Below, in pieces: positions 1 to 16,114 of a stretch of DNA of 64,000 nt. The notes under the pieces were generated by a model. The model did not search any database. It worked only from the letters and a program-made list of their open reading frames with translations, and had not been told where the DNA came from. Origin of the DNA: Flectonema sp. DT1601 (taxonomy: Eukaryota; Euglenozoa; Diplonemea; Diplonemida; Diplonemidae). Location: the NCBI GenBank assembly GCA_964019425.1, contig OZ025839.1, forward strand, positions 536,001-600,000, written 5' to 3'. Positions within the stretch are counted from its first letter, which is position 1; each line of letters begins with the position of its first letter. The position numbers and the translations under genes were made by a program.

Positions 1-824
1 AAAAATTAGAAGGAGAAAAGAAGAAATTGCCTGAAGAAGTTTATGATGTGGAATTATTTCATACGTTACTGAGTGAGATACTCGCATGTGATAATAAGAT
101 AAGTGTTAAAGACTTGGAACGGGTTGTTCCACCACCTCAAAGTCCACGTGAGCTCTCTATGATTTTGTACCAATTCAGCAGGTTGTCTATTTCATCAGAA
201 TTACAATCGTCATTTGACTTATGCATTGAAGCGATGTTATCGACTCGTACTGATGATTTGTCATCCATATCAACGATTATGATTTCATTACCGCATGATC
301 ACCATCTTTGTACAAAATTACGTAGTTATTTCTGTAATTTATCGTTGTCTCTTGGGTTTCGTTCTGTAACAAACTACGCACTGTATTCGATCTGTAGATA
401 TTTACAGTACCTTCAGCCTCATGTTGAAAACATTCTTCGTGAGGAGTTATCAATTCGTGGAATGGAATGCATGTCTGCAAGGGAACTCTCTCTGTACCAG
501 AGAGATCTTTCTTTTGATATTATTCCTGCTGTGTTAAAGAGAGATATGTTCTCACAGAAACTGCGTGAGTTGCTTTACTTTTTACGAGTCCCTGAAATTC
601 AAGGTCATTCGGAACTTTCTTCAGCAATCGTTAAGGAACTCGCAACCAGAGACTGGTCAACAATAACACCGTTGCAATTCGGATCCATTTGCTCTGCCGT
701 TTCTCGAATGAGATCAAGCGGACCGATTCTAAATAAAATTATGTTCAAATTTCGTTCGTCAGATTTACCTGCTCCCATCAGCGCTGGTGTAGTTGAGTCG
801 TTTAAGAAATTGTCACTCGCATAG
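1..824 (+). CDS. 3' end of an unknown alpha-helical protein (partial)
   Basis: The reading frame is open from the left edge (codons from base 3) to a TAG at 822-824, so only the last 273 or so residues are visible and the start lies outside the window. The visible part is Leu/Ser-rich and looks like consecutive alpha-helical hairpins, with no signal peptide, membrane segment or catalytic motif. The helical pattern loosely recalls FAST-kinase/RAP-type organellar RNA-binding proteins, but I see no diagnostic RAP motif, so no function is assigned. The next gene starts only 120 bases downstream on the same strand. Confidence 0.7.
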   Translation, partial: KLEGEKKKLPEEVYDVELFHTLLSEILACDNKISVKDLERVVPPPQSPRELSMILYQFSRLSISSELQSSFDLCIEAMLSTRTDDLSSISTIMISLPHDHHLCTKLRSYFCNLSLSLGFRSVTNYALYSICRYLQYLQPHVENILREELSIRGMECMSARELSLYQRDLSFDIIPAVLKRDMFSQKLRELLYFLRVPEIQGHSELSSAIVKELATRDWSTITPLQFGSICSAVSRMRSSGPILNKIMFKFRSSDLPAPISAGVVESFKKLSLA

Positions 825-891
825 CTGATTTGTGTAATAAATCTCTCTTCATAAATATATGTTGTCTTGTTGTGATACATATGATAGAGCA

Positions 892-944
892 TTTTTTTTT
901 TTCAGCGAGTAGTTTGCAGTTACTCATTTTTTTCCAACAGGGCG
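892..944 (+). promoter_or_regulatory. Two T-tract/AG acceptor-like sites before the next gene
   Basis: An 11-T run (892-902) ends in CAG at 903-905, and a second tract, tttttttccaacag, ends at 940, four bases before the ATG at 945. The layout suits a trans-splice acceptor or the end of a 5' UTR intron. With only 120 bases between the two genes there is little room for a separate promoter. Confidence 0.45.
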
Positions 945-3900
945 ATGACGAAGGGGCACAATGGGGGGGCATTGGTCCAACTGGCAGGGGAATTCCAAAA
1001 AGGAATCCAGAGAATAGATAAAGCGATAGAAGAATTAGGACGGCGACATGATGTGAACAGAGAAGACGGTCTTGCAGAATGGTGTTCGAGAAATGCTCTG
1101 TTGGTGTTAAGGTGGTTGGGAGACACTACTGAAATTGGAGCACATTTCAATCCGTCGTCAGTCTGGTTAGAAGACGAGCGATCAATGCCCCCACCAGCTG
1201 AGGTCTCGGAAGCCATAACAGAACTACCTAATTTGTTAGACTCTTTACTAGGTCAATTAAACCCAATCTTTTCTGAGGAAGCCATCTCTGGCTCTACCAG
1301 AAAACCAAAACTCCAAGCAAGCATTGAACACTTTAATCAGCACAGAAATGCTCTTGACTTGGCGATATTTAAAACCATTCGTGAGATATGTAGAATAAGA
1401 GAATATCATGTTTTACGATTAGATGAGGCTATTCATAAATGTTATCGAGCCATTCAATTTGGGGATGGGAGTTCACTGGGATCGGAACCTGGCGAGCAGC
1501 TAATTGTTAATTTACCGATTTCAAGGCATTGGAATGTTCCTCCAGCAGCGAGTGGAAAATATTTACAACTTGAACCGACTTGTCGTAATAAGTTAGAACC
1601 TGTCGAAGGAGTTTCATCTGGCGACCTTCGCCTCTCTATCTTCGCTCAAGTTGGTTGCGGAGAATCACTTGAGTTTGATGATGAAGGTCAATGGGAAGGT
1701 TTCACTGTCCGCATCTGTGTTAGTGTAGACGACAACGCTAAAAGCCCTTTTGATGATTTACAGCTCACAGTCTCTACTCTCTCTCCTGGATGTGAAATGA
1801 AGTCAATTAGAACTACACTCGAATCATATGATGAAGAAGTCTGGCATGAGAGCTCAGAAATTAGAGTTCTATTACCACCAATTCAAGCAGGTCATCAACA
1901 CGATATATTAATATTAGGTCACGTGAGAAGTGTTGGACTTGTTGAGATTGTAATAAGAGTTGGAGCAGCTCCCTGGACATTAGAAGATCATCGTCGTCTT
2001 CGCATCGCTTTAGCAACAGCAGCTGGTGTTGAAGCCGAACATCTTCGTTTTGCTGAAGTTGGAGATGTTCAGGAAGATGGTTGTGCATCTGTTCACTGTG
2101 CTTTTCCTGATCATCCAAAACCCCGAGCTGCTCAGTCAACCCTTCTCAGTGTTCTCTCTGATTGTAAAAATCCTGGAGACAGAGGACTCCCTTATTCAGT
2201 TTCTTACTTTGGTCCTGCCCAACCAACAATTCCTGACATGAACGCAACTTTAACATTTAGAAGTCAAATGACTGACCCTCAAGTGACCCCACCACGTGAC
2301 AGAAACAATACGAGAGGTGTCGCATTCAATACAACAAAAGACGTTGGTGACACAGTAATGGTTGATGTTTGTCTAGCTGAGAGATGGGGTTTTCACAGTG
2401 GGAGAGTAAGAGAAGAAGTATTTCGTCAGAACTTGTGTACCATCTTATCACGTGTAAATGGTGAAATATCATTCGACTCTGACCACACGAAGTGGCATAA
2501 AGAACTCGCTAAAACAGTAACTTCTCCTCTCTATGATCATCCTTTAAGTGAATTGAGACAAACTCTCCTTGTAAAGGAATTGCTTTGGATAGCACTTGGA
2601 GGTGTAGTCAAAACTGATGACCCAGGAGAACGAAAAGCCATCATTGCTTCATTGAGAGCACAAAAATGCGTCGTCAATCCCCAACCAATCAATACGGCTC
2701 CTGAATGCCGACATTCCCTTTACACTAAAAAAGACTCTCACGTTATATCGGCACTTCATCTTGCCTGTTTGCAAGTTAACGATGAGGTTTGTTTCATGGT
2801 TCCCTTCTTTGTATTTACGTGTTATGAAAACACAACTTATTTTATCAACAAACAGTTACAACGGATGAATAAATTCCTGGACGCTACATCTTCGGAGGTT
2901 CCAAACAAAGAGTTAGCCACAGAAGAGGTTTGTACCATTAACTTGTTTGAGTTGTGACATCACATATTTTGTTTTCGTAAATACTGTAAAACAGGAATCC
3001 GAACGGTTGTTTATCAGCGGACGGGAAGAAGAAGCGAGAAGTGTACTTTTAAAGAATAGAAAGATGGCACCAAAAGAACTGAGGAAACGCAGCAAAGGAA
3101 CAGTAGTACCACAGCCGGCGGTTAAAAGCGTACGGAAAGCAACACCAAGTGCGCAAACCCCAAAAAGGGTTGCGACGAAGACTCCAACAAAGTCGTCACC
3201 AACTCCAACTCGCAACATAAAATCACCTCCTGTACGGAAACCACCTGCAAAGAAAGCCTTTGGAGGAGGTGCGTCACCTAAAGTAGGTATCGCTGAAAAT
3301 CAAACCCCTTCTCGTAAAAAGAAGGTTGGCAAGGCCAACTTTGAAGCTCTCTCGATGCCGTCACCTCGTAAAGTAACTCCAAAAAGTATGAAAATAAATA
3401 AAATAAAACAAGAACAAAATATTGGATTTAACGCTACTGCCTACTGTGGTAGACAATTATTATGGAATGTTGATCAACCTGGTTATATGAGATCTCACAG
3501 TGCTACGTCTACGGGGAGTAGAAGAGGTCGAATGCCTCATTCTCCTGAAGGGTTATCTAGTTTGAGAAGTCAATTTAGAACTCCAACACCAAAGAGTAGG
3601 AGGAGGAAGATTGATTTGGAAAGGCCGCCGACAGCTGATGAGGACTTGCAAAACTACATCTGTGGAAGGGAAGCTTCTCGCTCTCCTTCTCCGTCATTTG
3701 CATCCTCTCGAAGATCATCTCGTTGGTTAGCTGGCTCAGAAGTTGATTCCCTTCACGCACACTCAGAGCTTCGAGGTTCTGCAGCTCGCTTCAATCGACT
3801 CGCCACACCACCCCCATCATTACTAATGGAAACACCTCCCCGATCTCCGCGCTCATCTCTTAAAGCTCAGCGGTTACAAAACACTAAAACTGACTCCGTA

Positions 3901-4563
3901 CTCGAGCCCTGGCTCGCAAATTCTAACGCAACTCCATCTTCTGAACTCCAACCACCTTCTCCACCGCTAAGCACTCAAGTCACACCTTCGTCTGGTCGCT
4001 CTCGGATTTCATTTAAAGAAGGAGACAGGATTTGTGTTAAGTGTGGAGTTGAAATTGTGAAAGACATCTTTCGACAAACTCGTTTTGAATGGAGAGATGC
4101 TCTGGAACGGTTTGTCGGATGTCCTGGAGTAGTTGTCAGAGTGGATCCAGATATTCGCGCTGTGGAAATACACTTCGATTCCAGCGTAGTAAGAACTCAT
4201 GACCCTCGTCAAATGCAACTCGTTTGGCCTGTTGAGTCCGTAGAATCAGAGTCAACGTCACCGGTATGCATGTTTCTTATTACTTAGGTAGTGATTGACT
4301 GAGATTAAAAACAACAACAACCAAAAAGGTACCAACACGTAGAAAACCAATCAATTCGGTAAGCGATCCTCCACCCTCGGTATTGCGGCGGCGTACTCAG
4401 GTGTGTTAAAGTTGTTATTAATGCAAAACTACTTGTACTTCTCGGTTTCGTGGAATTTGGATAACACAAACAGAAATAGACTTCTCGAACAGCACGTCTT
4501 GCCGCGATTTTTGCCTCACCCGTTGCAGCCTTAGTGGCTATGAGCGCATCAGTGAATTCTTAA
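945..4563 (+). CDS. Five-exon protein with a C-terminal Mind-bomb-repeat-like domain, unknown function
   Basis: Two long reading frames join through short GT-AG introns at 2787-2855 (69 nt), 2928-2994 (67 nt), 4264-4328 (65 nt) and probably 4401-4479 (79 nt), giving about 1112 residues. If the last intron is retained the protein stops at 4409. The first 614 residues are globular, including an alpha/beta stretch near residue 330 (VEIVIRV, then a helix, then CASVHCAF). About 300 basic, Ser/Thr-Pro-rich disordered residues follow. Near the end, FKEGDRICVKCG...WRDALERFVGCPGVVVRVD...VEIHFD resembles the beta-barrel repeat of Mind-bomb proteins. I see no RING finger, so an E3 ligase role is not supported. 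The tail after the last intron is short and Ala-rich. A second gene starting at ATG 3064 is unlikely, because the acceptor at 2994 is A-rich and keeps the frame. Confidence 0.75.
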
Positions 4564-5046
4564 GAGTAGTTGTAATGCCAAAGATGATTAGACCTTGGCT
4601 TGAAAATATATTGAATTCTCATTCGCACTGGTTATAGTATAGACACCCGAAGTAATTAATTCACTTCAAAAAGGTCTGTTGTTCTCATAGAAGCTCGCGT
4701 TGATTTTCGCACGTGGTTAGCGTTTAATGAGCCATCGGTCATAAGTCTTACTGTTCTTCCTGCATAGACAAAAAAAAAAAAAAAAAGAAAAATTACTCTT
4801 TTTACTTTCCTGATAGCGTGAAAAGACTTCAACGTTTGTTTGAGGTTGTGTTTTTGTAAGTTTTATTGCATTCCGTCTTGACTGAAGTCATAACGAAGCA
4901 AATGAAACGGTTGATAATAGGTTGTCGTTTCCGAATTGGTAGGTTTTTTGCTAACACTGTGCTGTCGCAGAGCTCTTGCCAACGGTTAGTGAACAATAAA
5001 GTAATCGTTAGCGCACGGGTTTTTCATGGAACCTGTCTGTCTGTCT

Positions 5047-5079
<33 letters not shown>

Positions 5080-5850
5080 TTTTTTTTTTGTTATCGTTTT
5101 TCCCTTCCTCTGTTGTTTGAAGCTTGCGAACATTCAAAAGAGAGAAAAAAAAAAAAAATGAAGGAAAATGAGATGAATATATAAAAGCAATGGAAAACAT
5201 AAAAAGGATGTTTCCTTTATTTTGAAGTTGGGATGGAAAGAAAAATGTAGAAATTTGTACACAGTGAATAAACTGAAAGAATCAGATACGGTAAAAAAAA
5301 AACAAAAACAAAAACAAAGAAAAAACAAAGAAACGAATTAAAAATGATCAAGATCTTGTTTTTTCGGAGTATTGTGAGAGCAATACTTTGATTTGGTGCA
5401 TTCACTCCCTCTTGAAGAAGATGGGAACCCGTTTGTCTCTTCTATTTTGAGATTATTTACTAATTTTAATCTCAAAGAATCTGTTTGTATAGTGTGAACG
5501 ATATTTAGTCCTTCGTCAACTTCCTATTAACGCGAGTCGCACTGTTTTTCTAACGAATAGCAACGAATGTGTGATATCAACTGTCCGCAAGAGCGGAGAG
5601 TGAGTGGCATACTCCAAAGTGAGCTCCTATTTCTGGAAATAATAAAAAGAGATCTGACAGACGCACCAAAGAGTCTATTAGGATTCAATCAACCTCAACA
5701 CGTTGTGACCTGGTCACGTAGTGTGAGGATCCACCAGCCTTCGCGACTTGTTGGCGTGGGAAAGGTCTCACTTTGTGTATTTCTTCGTTTTTTGTGGGAG
5801 CAGTCTGCGAATCGTGATTTTGTTCTGGCCGCAGTATAGGAAAGCTGAGA

Positions 5851-5929
5851 GGCGATACAAGGTATCACCACAGGACTTGAAAAATGATGAAGGTTGAGGA
5901 ATGTATTAAATACTTCTAACTCAAGTCCT
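5851..5929 (+). ncRNA. Possible structured RNA, weakly C/D-box-snoRNA-like
   Basis: An 8-bp hairpin with one mismatch (ggcgatac/gtatcacc) is followed by a perfect 9-bp inverted repeat, aggacttga at 5872-5880 and tcaagtcct at 5921-5929. Just inside the 9-bp stem is ATGATGA, a match to the C-box consensus RUGAUGA. Where a D box (CUGA) should precede the closing stem the sequence reads CTAA. The deviant D box and the chance rate of 9-bp repeats in AT-rich DNA keep this tentative. Confidence 0.2.
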
Positions 5930-6180
5930 TGTCATACATTACGGAAATCATTGTATAACAAAGTACGTACAGGATTCCCAATTCTTAAGTATGTCCCCCT
6001 CCACCCTTTGATGGTTGCCCCCACCCTTTGTATATGTGTCTACGAGCTACATGTGTAAATGATAAAGCACGCTTTTCAATCACTATATTATTCACTAGTT
6101 AGCATTATATATTCGGGAGGGTTGGCTAATGTATGTTTTACTGTTTGGATTTAGTTTTCATTCACTCACTTGTAGTATCT

Positions 6181-6209
6181 TTTTCTAGGCAGGGGCTTCA
6201 ACAGGCATC
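6181..6209 (+). promoter_or_regulatory. Pyrimidine-tract AG upstream of the AP-4 epsilon start
   Basis: The tract tctttttctag ends at 6188, 21 bases before the ATG. It is T-rich, unlike the A-rich acceptors of the introns within the gene. It could be a trans-splice site or a 5' UTR intron end. Confidence 0.4.
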
Positions 6210-9200
6210 ATGTCGAAGTTCAGGACTGCAAAGGAATTAGGAAATTCCAAGCAGTTCTTTGAGCTGATTAGGAGCATTGGAGAGGCGAAGAGTAAGCAAG
6301 AAGAAGATAAGATAATTACGAAAGAGACATCCGTACTAAAACAGAAGATGGCAGAGAAAGACGTTGACAAGAAGCAAATGAAAGAATACGTCGTGAGATT
6401 ATTGTACTGTGAGATGTTGGGACACAACGCGGAATTTGGTTACATTCATTGCGTTAATTTAATTGCTTCGACTGATGTTTTACAAAAACGAACAGGTTAC
6501 CTCGCAGTACAACTAATGGTTTCTCCAGAAGACAGTTTGTTACTACTGGTGGTAAGTCCAATTCAAAGTGACTTGAAATCTAAAAGCACCTTAGAAGTTT
6601 GTTGTGCTCTTGGAGCAGCAACTAAACTAGTAACACCAGAGATCACACCGATGGTCATTGCTGATATCCAAAAATGTTTAACTCACGACAGTCCTCTTGT
6701 CAGAAAGAAGGCTATCGTCTGCATTCACGCATTATGGAGACGTGATGAAAACAGTGTAGGTGATGTCAATCAATATCAACAAGTTCTGTGTGATAGAGAA
6801 CCGTCAGTCATGGCCTGCTCTCTTGGGTTCTTGCAGGATCTTTGCTTCCTAAACCCAGAAGGGAATAAACGACTCGTCGTGTCTTTTGTTTCCATTCTTC
6901 AGCAAATCTGTCAAAACAGACTTCCTAAGGAATACGACTACCACCGCATTCCAGCTCCATGGATTCAAATTAAGCTGTTAAAATTGTTAGCAATTCTCTG
7001 TAACAACGACGTTGAGAAGTCGAAATTGGCGCATCCTGTTATCACAGATGTGATGAAAAGAGCTGAGTCAGGAATTAATATTGGTAACGCCGTTGTGTTC
7101 GAAGCCGTTAAAACGATTACCTGTCTCGTTCCACACCCGGAACTAATCGAATCGGCAGCAGAGGCAATCGCGAAATTTTTGAAATCTCCGAACCCTAATT
7201 TAAAATATTTAGGTATCACAGCCCTTTCAAGAATTGTCTTGATTGATCCTGTGTACGCAAAGGTTCACAGAGATGTCGTAATGAATTGCCTTGAAGACCA
7301 TGACGAAACTATCAAACGTAAAACTCTAGACCTTCTCTACGCCATGACAAATGAAGATTCCGTTGAAGCGATCGTCGCCCGACTAATTAAGTTTTTAGCT
7401 GCAGCTCACGACATGTTCTTGAAAGCTGATTTGGTTCAAAATATTTGTAATCTCGCATACCGATTCTACCCAAACATGATTTGGTACGTAAACGCTATGA
7501 ATGAAACCATTAAACTTGGACAACAGTTTGTTGATAATCAAACAGCTCAAGGACTTCTAAAGATGATTGCTGAGGGTTCTGAAGACGAAACTGAAGATGA
7601 GAATGCTTTAACCAGAACTAGAGTTGTGGATATGTACTTTGAACTTCTTGATGCAACTGATAAGTTGCCTCCTATTCTTGTTCAAATCATTTCATGGGTA
7701 CTTGGAGAGTACGGATTCATGTCAAAGCAAAACAAGCAAGACGATATCCTTGACAAGCTCTGCGACAATTTAGAAAGATCATCTGACTCTACCGACACCA
7801 GAGGATACGTATGTAGCTATTCTAAAGTTATAGAATGAAATAATATGTTTTGACATAAAAGAAAAATTAAAAAATAAATACAGATCATCACTGCAATCAT
7901 GAAAATAACTGCCCAAATGCCACGCGTTCCTGACCACGTTATGGACCTCGTCACAACTTATAAGTATGTTTTTATACGGGTTTTTATCACATTGACGGTC
8001 TCGTTTTCTAAAGCGGCCTGCCGCTGCCCCGCAGAATTCAGCGCCTGGGACGTGGCTTGTTCCAAGGCACTCAGTCTGTGGACGGTATTTGTTACTGCCT
8101 GGCTGTCGCCGTCGAAGACCTGGTGAAACTCAGAACGTGACACGGGCAACCCCTCGGTTACACCGCACGCGTTCAACATATCATCAAACCTGGTGACATT
8201 CCTGTTCCTCAGGTGTAACAACATCACCTCCTTCGGCCTCATCGCGATGCCTTGAATCGACTCCCTTGGTATACCTAAAAAATCCATTAGCATATCATTG
8301 ATAATACTTTCAGCCTGCTGCTGTGAACACCATCCCCCAAGGTTCATCCTAACATCATCCATTTTGTAAGTTCCACGTCTCAACTCTTCTCCTTTCCAAG
8401 CTTCTTCTAAGCTAGAAGGTAACCTGAAGTCATAGGTACTTGAAGCCGCAACTAATGTCCCTGGCTGATCGATGTACATTGGCACTTCATCCATTTAAAA
8501 GTAATTTAATTTATTGAAAGGATGCAAAATTGCCTGGATAAAGGCAGATAGGCATAACGAATCAATCGCATAGCACTATATAAAATGATAAGACGGTAAA
8601 GGAAAAAGAAAAAAAAAAGAGAGAAAATGTATAACAAAACACCAACAGGTCATCATGCAGTCTTGCCCTTCAGCAGAGATGTTATGAATTTCTTATGTTA
8701 GCAGAACTGAATGATGACACCAACACATTAATGTCAAGAGTGTTACCAGTTGATGGTTGCTGTGAAGATCTTGAAGCTGATGAGTGTATGTCTTGAAGCT
8801 GTCTTGGATATTTTTTTTTTTTAAAAAAAAAAAAATTTACTAAAAAATAACGAAACACAGCTCTCTCATTCTTAAACGCGATTGTTCAAAAAGCCCGTGA
8901 TGAAGGAGCACGAGACTACGTCTCTGGTAAACTTGATGAGGTTATCGGTGTAGTAGAAGAACCACAATGGAACTCAGCAGCGGCATATGTTAATCCAACA
9001 GACCACAAAGAAATCATCGAACAAAAACCTCCAAATGAAAGTGAAGTTGAATTACAAGTTGTTGGAGGTGATGTTTGGGGTAAAAAGAATCTTGATGACC
9101 CTGCTGAAGAAGACGCACAAGATCTGCCAGACATCCCACAAGAAGAAGAACCAACATTGAACAGTCCAAACAGTGGTATATTTGGACCTGACTCTGAAGG

Positions 9201-9669
9201 AGCAAAGAAAGGAAAGAAAAAGGTTAAGAAGAAGGTTGCTAAGGCAACTTCAAAAGAAGACAAAATGTTCAGCGCGCTATTTGAGCCAACTAAAAAGACG
9301 AAGAAGAAGACCAAGAAAGCAGGAGATGCTCCTCTTCTTTCATTATTAGCAGCCGGAGAGCTGTCAGCTGGAGAGTTTCAGGAGCAGTGGGGTGCTCATC
9401 CCCATGTTGGAAATATTCAAATTCCTCTTCCAGCTGGTGTACAACTCAACATTGAGAGTATGACTCAATTAGCTCACCGTCTTGGTATCTCAACTGTTCA
9501 TATTATTGGGCAAGAGTTCATTGCTGCCACTCACCATGTTGTTGGAGGTCTTGTTCTCTGTCACTTCACTCTTGATGCCTCGGCATTTAATGTAAAATTA
9601 TGTTCCGGGGATTCGAACGTAACTGCTGAGACTTTGCAATTTATTGGACAACGCATCTTTGCAGCGTAG
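6210..9669 (+). CDS. AP4E1: AP-4 adaptor complex, epsilon subunit
   Basis: This is the large subunit of the AP-4 coat complex, which sorts cargo at the trans-Golgi network. The four exons are 6210-7808, 7884-7963, 8649-8785 and 8861-9669 (874 residues). Introns are 75, 685 and 75 nt. The adaptin N-terminal solenoid fills about residues 1-560, with family-typical stretches LLYCEMLGHNAEFGYIH, KRTGYLAVQLM, IPAPWIQIKLLKLL, NLKYLGITALSRIV, SEDETEDEN and ISWVLGEYGFM. These fit epsilon better than the AP-1 gamma or AP-2 alpha chains. After the first introns, LALQQRCYEFLML and LSFLNAI continue the epsilon pattern. A Lys-rich hinge leads to a C-terminal ear domain, about residues 765-874. The middle intron is roughly nine times the usual length here and contains an antisense ORF. 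Confidence 0.93.
7958..8494 (-). CDS. Antisense ORF nested in an AP-4 epsilon intron, unknown product
   Basis: An ATG-started, 178-residue frame runs opposite to AP-4 epsilon, almost entirely inside its 685-nt intron. Its TAA (7958-7960) reaches six bases into the upstream exon. The middle is visibly richer in G and C than nearby introns and intergenic DNA, and the protein is well mixed in composition, including NLGGWCSQQQAESIINDM and NACGVTEGLPVSRSEFHQ, with a helical Gln/Ala-rich end. There is no signal peptide or membrane segment and I do not recognise the family. An AT-rich stretch with tatata lies about 90 bases upstream of its ATG. It may be a real nested gene or an insertion from a mobile element; I see no terminal repeats. 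Confidence 0.5.
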   Translation of the reverse strand: MDEVPMYIDQPGTLVAASSTYDFRLPSSLEEAWKGEELRRGTYKMDDVRMNLGGWCSQQQAESIINDMLMDFLGIPRESIQGIAMRPKEVMLLHLRNRNVTRFDDMLNACGVTEGLPVSRSEFHQVFDGDSQAVTNTVHRLSALEQATSQALNSAGQRQAALENETVNVIKTRIKTYL

Positions 9670-10961
9670 GTACCTCCCTGCAATGTGTTGTCCTCATATA
9701 GAAGTAACGAAGAGCCGATAACAGTAATCGGGTTCACAGAGAGATGGTTGACATGTTTGTCTGCACTCGTGAGTGTGTGCGTCACTCGGACCACACTAGG
9801 TATTTTCTGTACGGTTTCCGATTTCATGTTTACATAAGAAAAATGTCAGCTATCCACCCTTGCCTGCAAGGTCAGAGCGTGAACGAAGATAAATTTTGCC
9901 ACGCCATTTTTTTAAAAAAAAAAAAATAAAAAAAATTGAGTTTTTCTTCCTCCTCTTCCCCACTTCCCTTCTTTAGTGTTACAGCCGGTGGTGCATTGAG
10001 AATATTTTTTCCTTTCTTTTTCCCTTTTTATTTTGTCTGTTTCCTTTATGTCGCTGCTTACCAAGCAGATTTTTACGTGCATGTGAAAAGGGAGACTCCC
10101 ATGAAGGTATATTCCTTTTAGCGTTAGAAATGGTTTACTTGTTTTTAAGGGATGAAAAACTGTCCCTTAGAAGCAGGCTCCCGCAGGCTATGTCTGGCAA
10201 TACACTAGTTTTGAACACTGAATAAATTTATGAAATGAAAAAAAAAAAAAAAAAAAAAACTTTTAAAACAAAGCTATATTACTTTTATTCGTAGTGAATC
10301 AAACGGGAAACAAATCCCTTTTTTCTCATCATGAGTTTTTTTAAAAAAAAAAAAAAACCCCAACAAAAAAAACCAAAAACCAGAAATTTCATCTTTTTAT
10401 TAATTTCAAAAGATTTGTGGACCAGCATAGAGGGAGAACAAGAGGGAAAAAAAATTACAATAAAAAAAAAAAAAAGTTTTGGGACACAAAAAGGAGGTAA
10501 GGCTAATAAAACAAAAGAAAACGTGCCAGCAGAAAGAAAATGAACACATGAGAAGCTTAGTGTTGTTCCTTTCTTTTTGTAGTAGTAAAAAGGCATTTTT
10601 TTCATTTTTTTTTTTTTTCATTTTTTTTTTTTTTTTTTTTGTGTATCACACGAATCCCATTCCCAACAAAAAAAAGGCACCTTATAATCTGTTATTATTG
10701 ATTTCTTTTTCCCCACTACCCTTTTTTTTTTTTTTTTTTGCTTCTCCTCGTCGAGTACTCTGATGTGTCTTTTCTTTTCTTTGTTATGCAGATAGAAATA
10801 ATAACTCTATTTTTCTAATAAAACCTTTTTTTTTTTTTTTAGGTCCCATCAAAAGTATATTATCAAGCTGTTTCCTCGTAGTTTTATGATACCTAATAAC
10901 AAAAAGTAATAACTACAATACGCCGTTTCAACAGGGATACTGATGCAGTCACGCACGATAA
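9670..10961. other. Intergenic region of A/T homopolymers
   Basis: No gene seen. The stretch is dominated by long A and T runs around 9910-9930, 10238-10259, 10341-10357, 10605-10640 and 10722-10739. A perfect 7-bp hairpin (taaggga/tccctta, 10146-10169) lies 480 bases past the AP-4 stop and could be chance. T-tract AG sites occur at 10841-10842 and, with a weaker tract, at 10933-10934, before the next ATG. Confidence 0.6.
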
Positions 10962-15279
<4,318 letters not shown>

Positions 15280-16114
15280 TAGTGCCAACTTCATTTTCCG
15301 AATTCAGATTGACTTCTATTGATTCTTCATAATGAGATCAAAAAAGAGGTTTCACTCCCAACGTTTTTGCTATCGCTGGTGACTTCCGTCTGCTCTCCTT
15401 TTTTTGTGTGTTGTTTGCTGATGTGCGAATCGGTCAGTTGTAGGAGGAGATAGCAACGTGACTTCTAAACTATTTTTGTCCATTGTAGATCTTATTTATT
15501 ACAATTCCTATTTTATTCATCTGTCGTACAGTTCTATGTTTCTGGACTGGATTCTGTGCGTTTGCTCACGTGGAATTTCCTTTTCTTTTCTTTTATTCTC
15601 TTAACAAAAATTCGAATTCGGGAATAAATGATATTTGTTTCCTGATAGAATCCATCCTCTTCTGTTGCGTGTGGACCAACCTACCGTCAAAGTGAAGAGA
15701 GAGAGGGAAAGGAGAAGAGATAAAAAAGAGAAAAAAGAAATCAGGGAGGGGGAAAATGATTTTTTTTCTTTTCTTTCACTCGTTTTGTATCTATCCGTAA
15801 ATTATGTCTTAGAAGAATTTTTTCAGAAAATTTATAGCAATAAAGAAAGAAATCAAAAAAAAAAAAAAAAAAAAAAAAGAAACGTAGCTCTTTTCATTCA
15901 TGCACACCGTGCTGTAACCTGTTCAAGATTTGGTGTGTACTTATTGCGTTTTGTTTATGATTACAATAAGAAAGTAAGTTTAGCTTCTTTACAGGTTAGA
16001 TAGTATTTCTCTGTGTTTCAGAGACACTCCTCTCTTGATATTGATGTTGTGAGAAGACTGGTGAACCTTTCTCGATGGATGTCATTATCTTTTCATCAGA
16101 TTTAACACAAAAAG
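15280..16114. other. Intergenic region, no gene seen
   Basis: Contains purine-rich and poly-A tracts (around 15700-15760 and 15858-15879) and a T-rich segment ending ctctgtgtttcag at 16021, an acceptor-like site 93 bases before the chitinase ATG. Short open frames here are low-complexity. Confidence 0.6.

Larger units (their letters stand above)
4564..6209. other. Intergenic region with T31 tract and possible structured RNA
   Basis: I see no convincing gene in this 1.6-kb stretch. It holds a 31-T run (5048-5078), A-rich microsatellite-like tracts near 5145 and 5295, and a short open frame at 5567-5839 without a recognisable domain. Two inverted repeats lie at 5851-5929. A T-rich tract with AG at 6187-6188 precedes the next gene. 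Confidence 0.5.

Noticed and set aside
5567-5839. 90-codon frame in the first large intergenic region
   Set aside because: No homology recognised, no acceptor site nearby, and length is compatible with chance.
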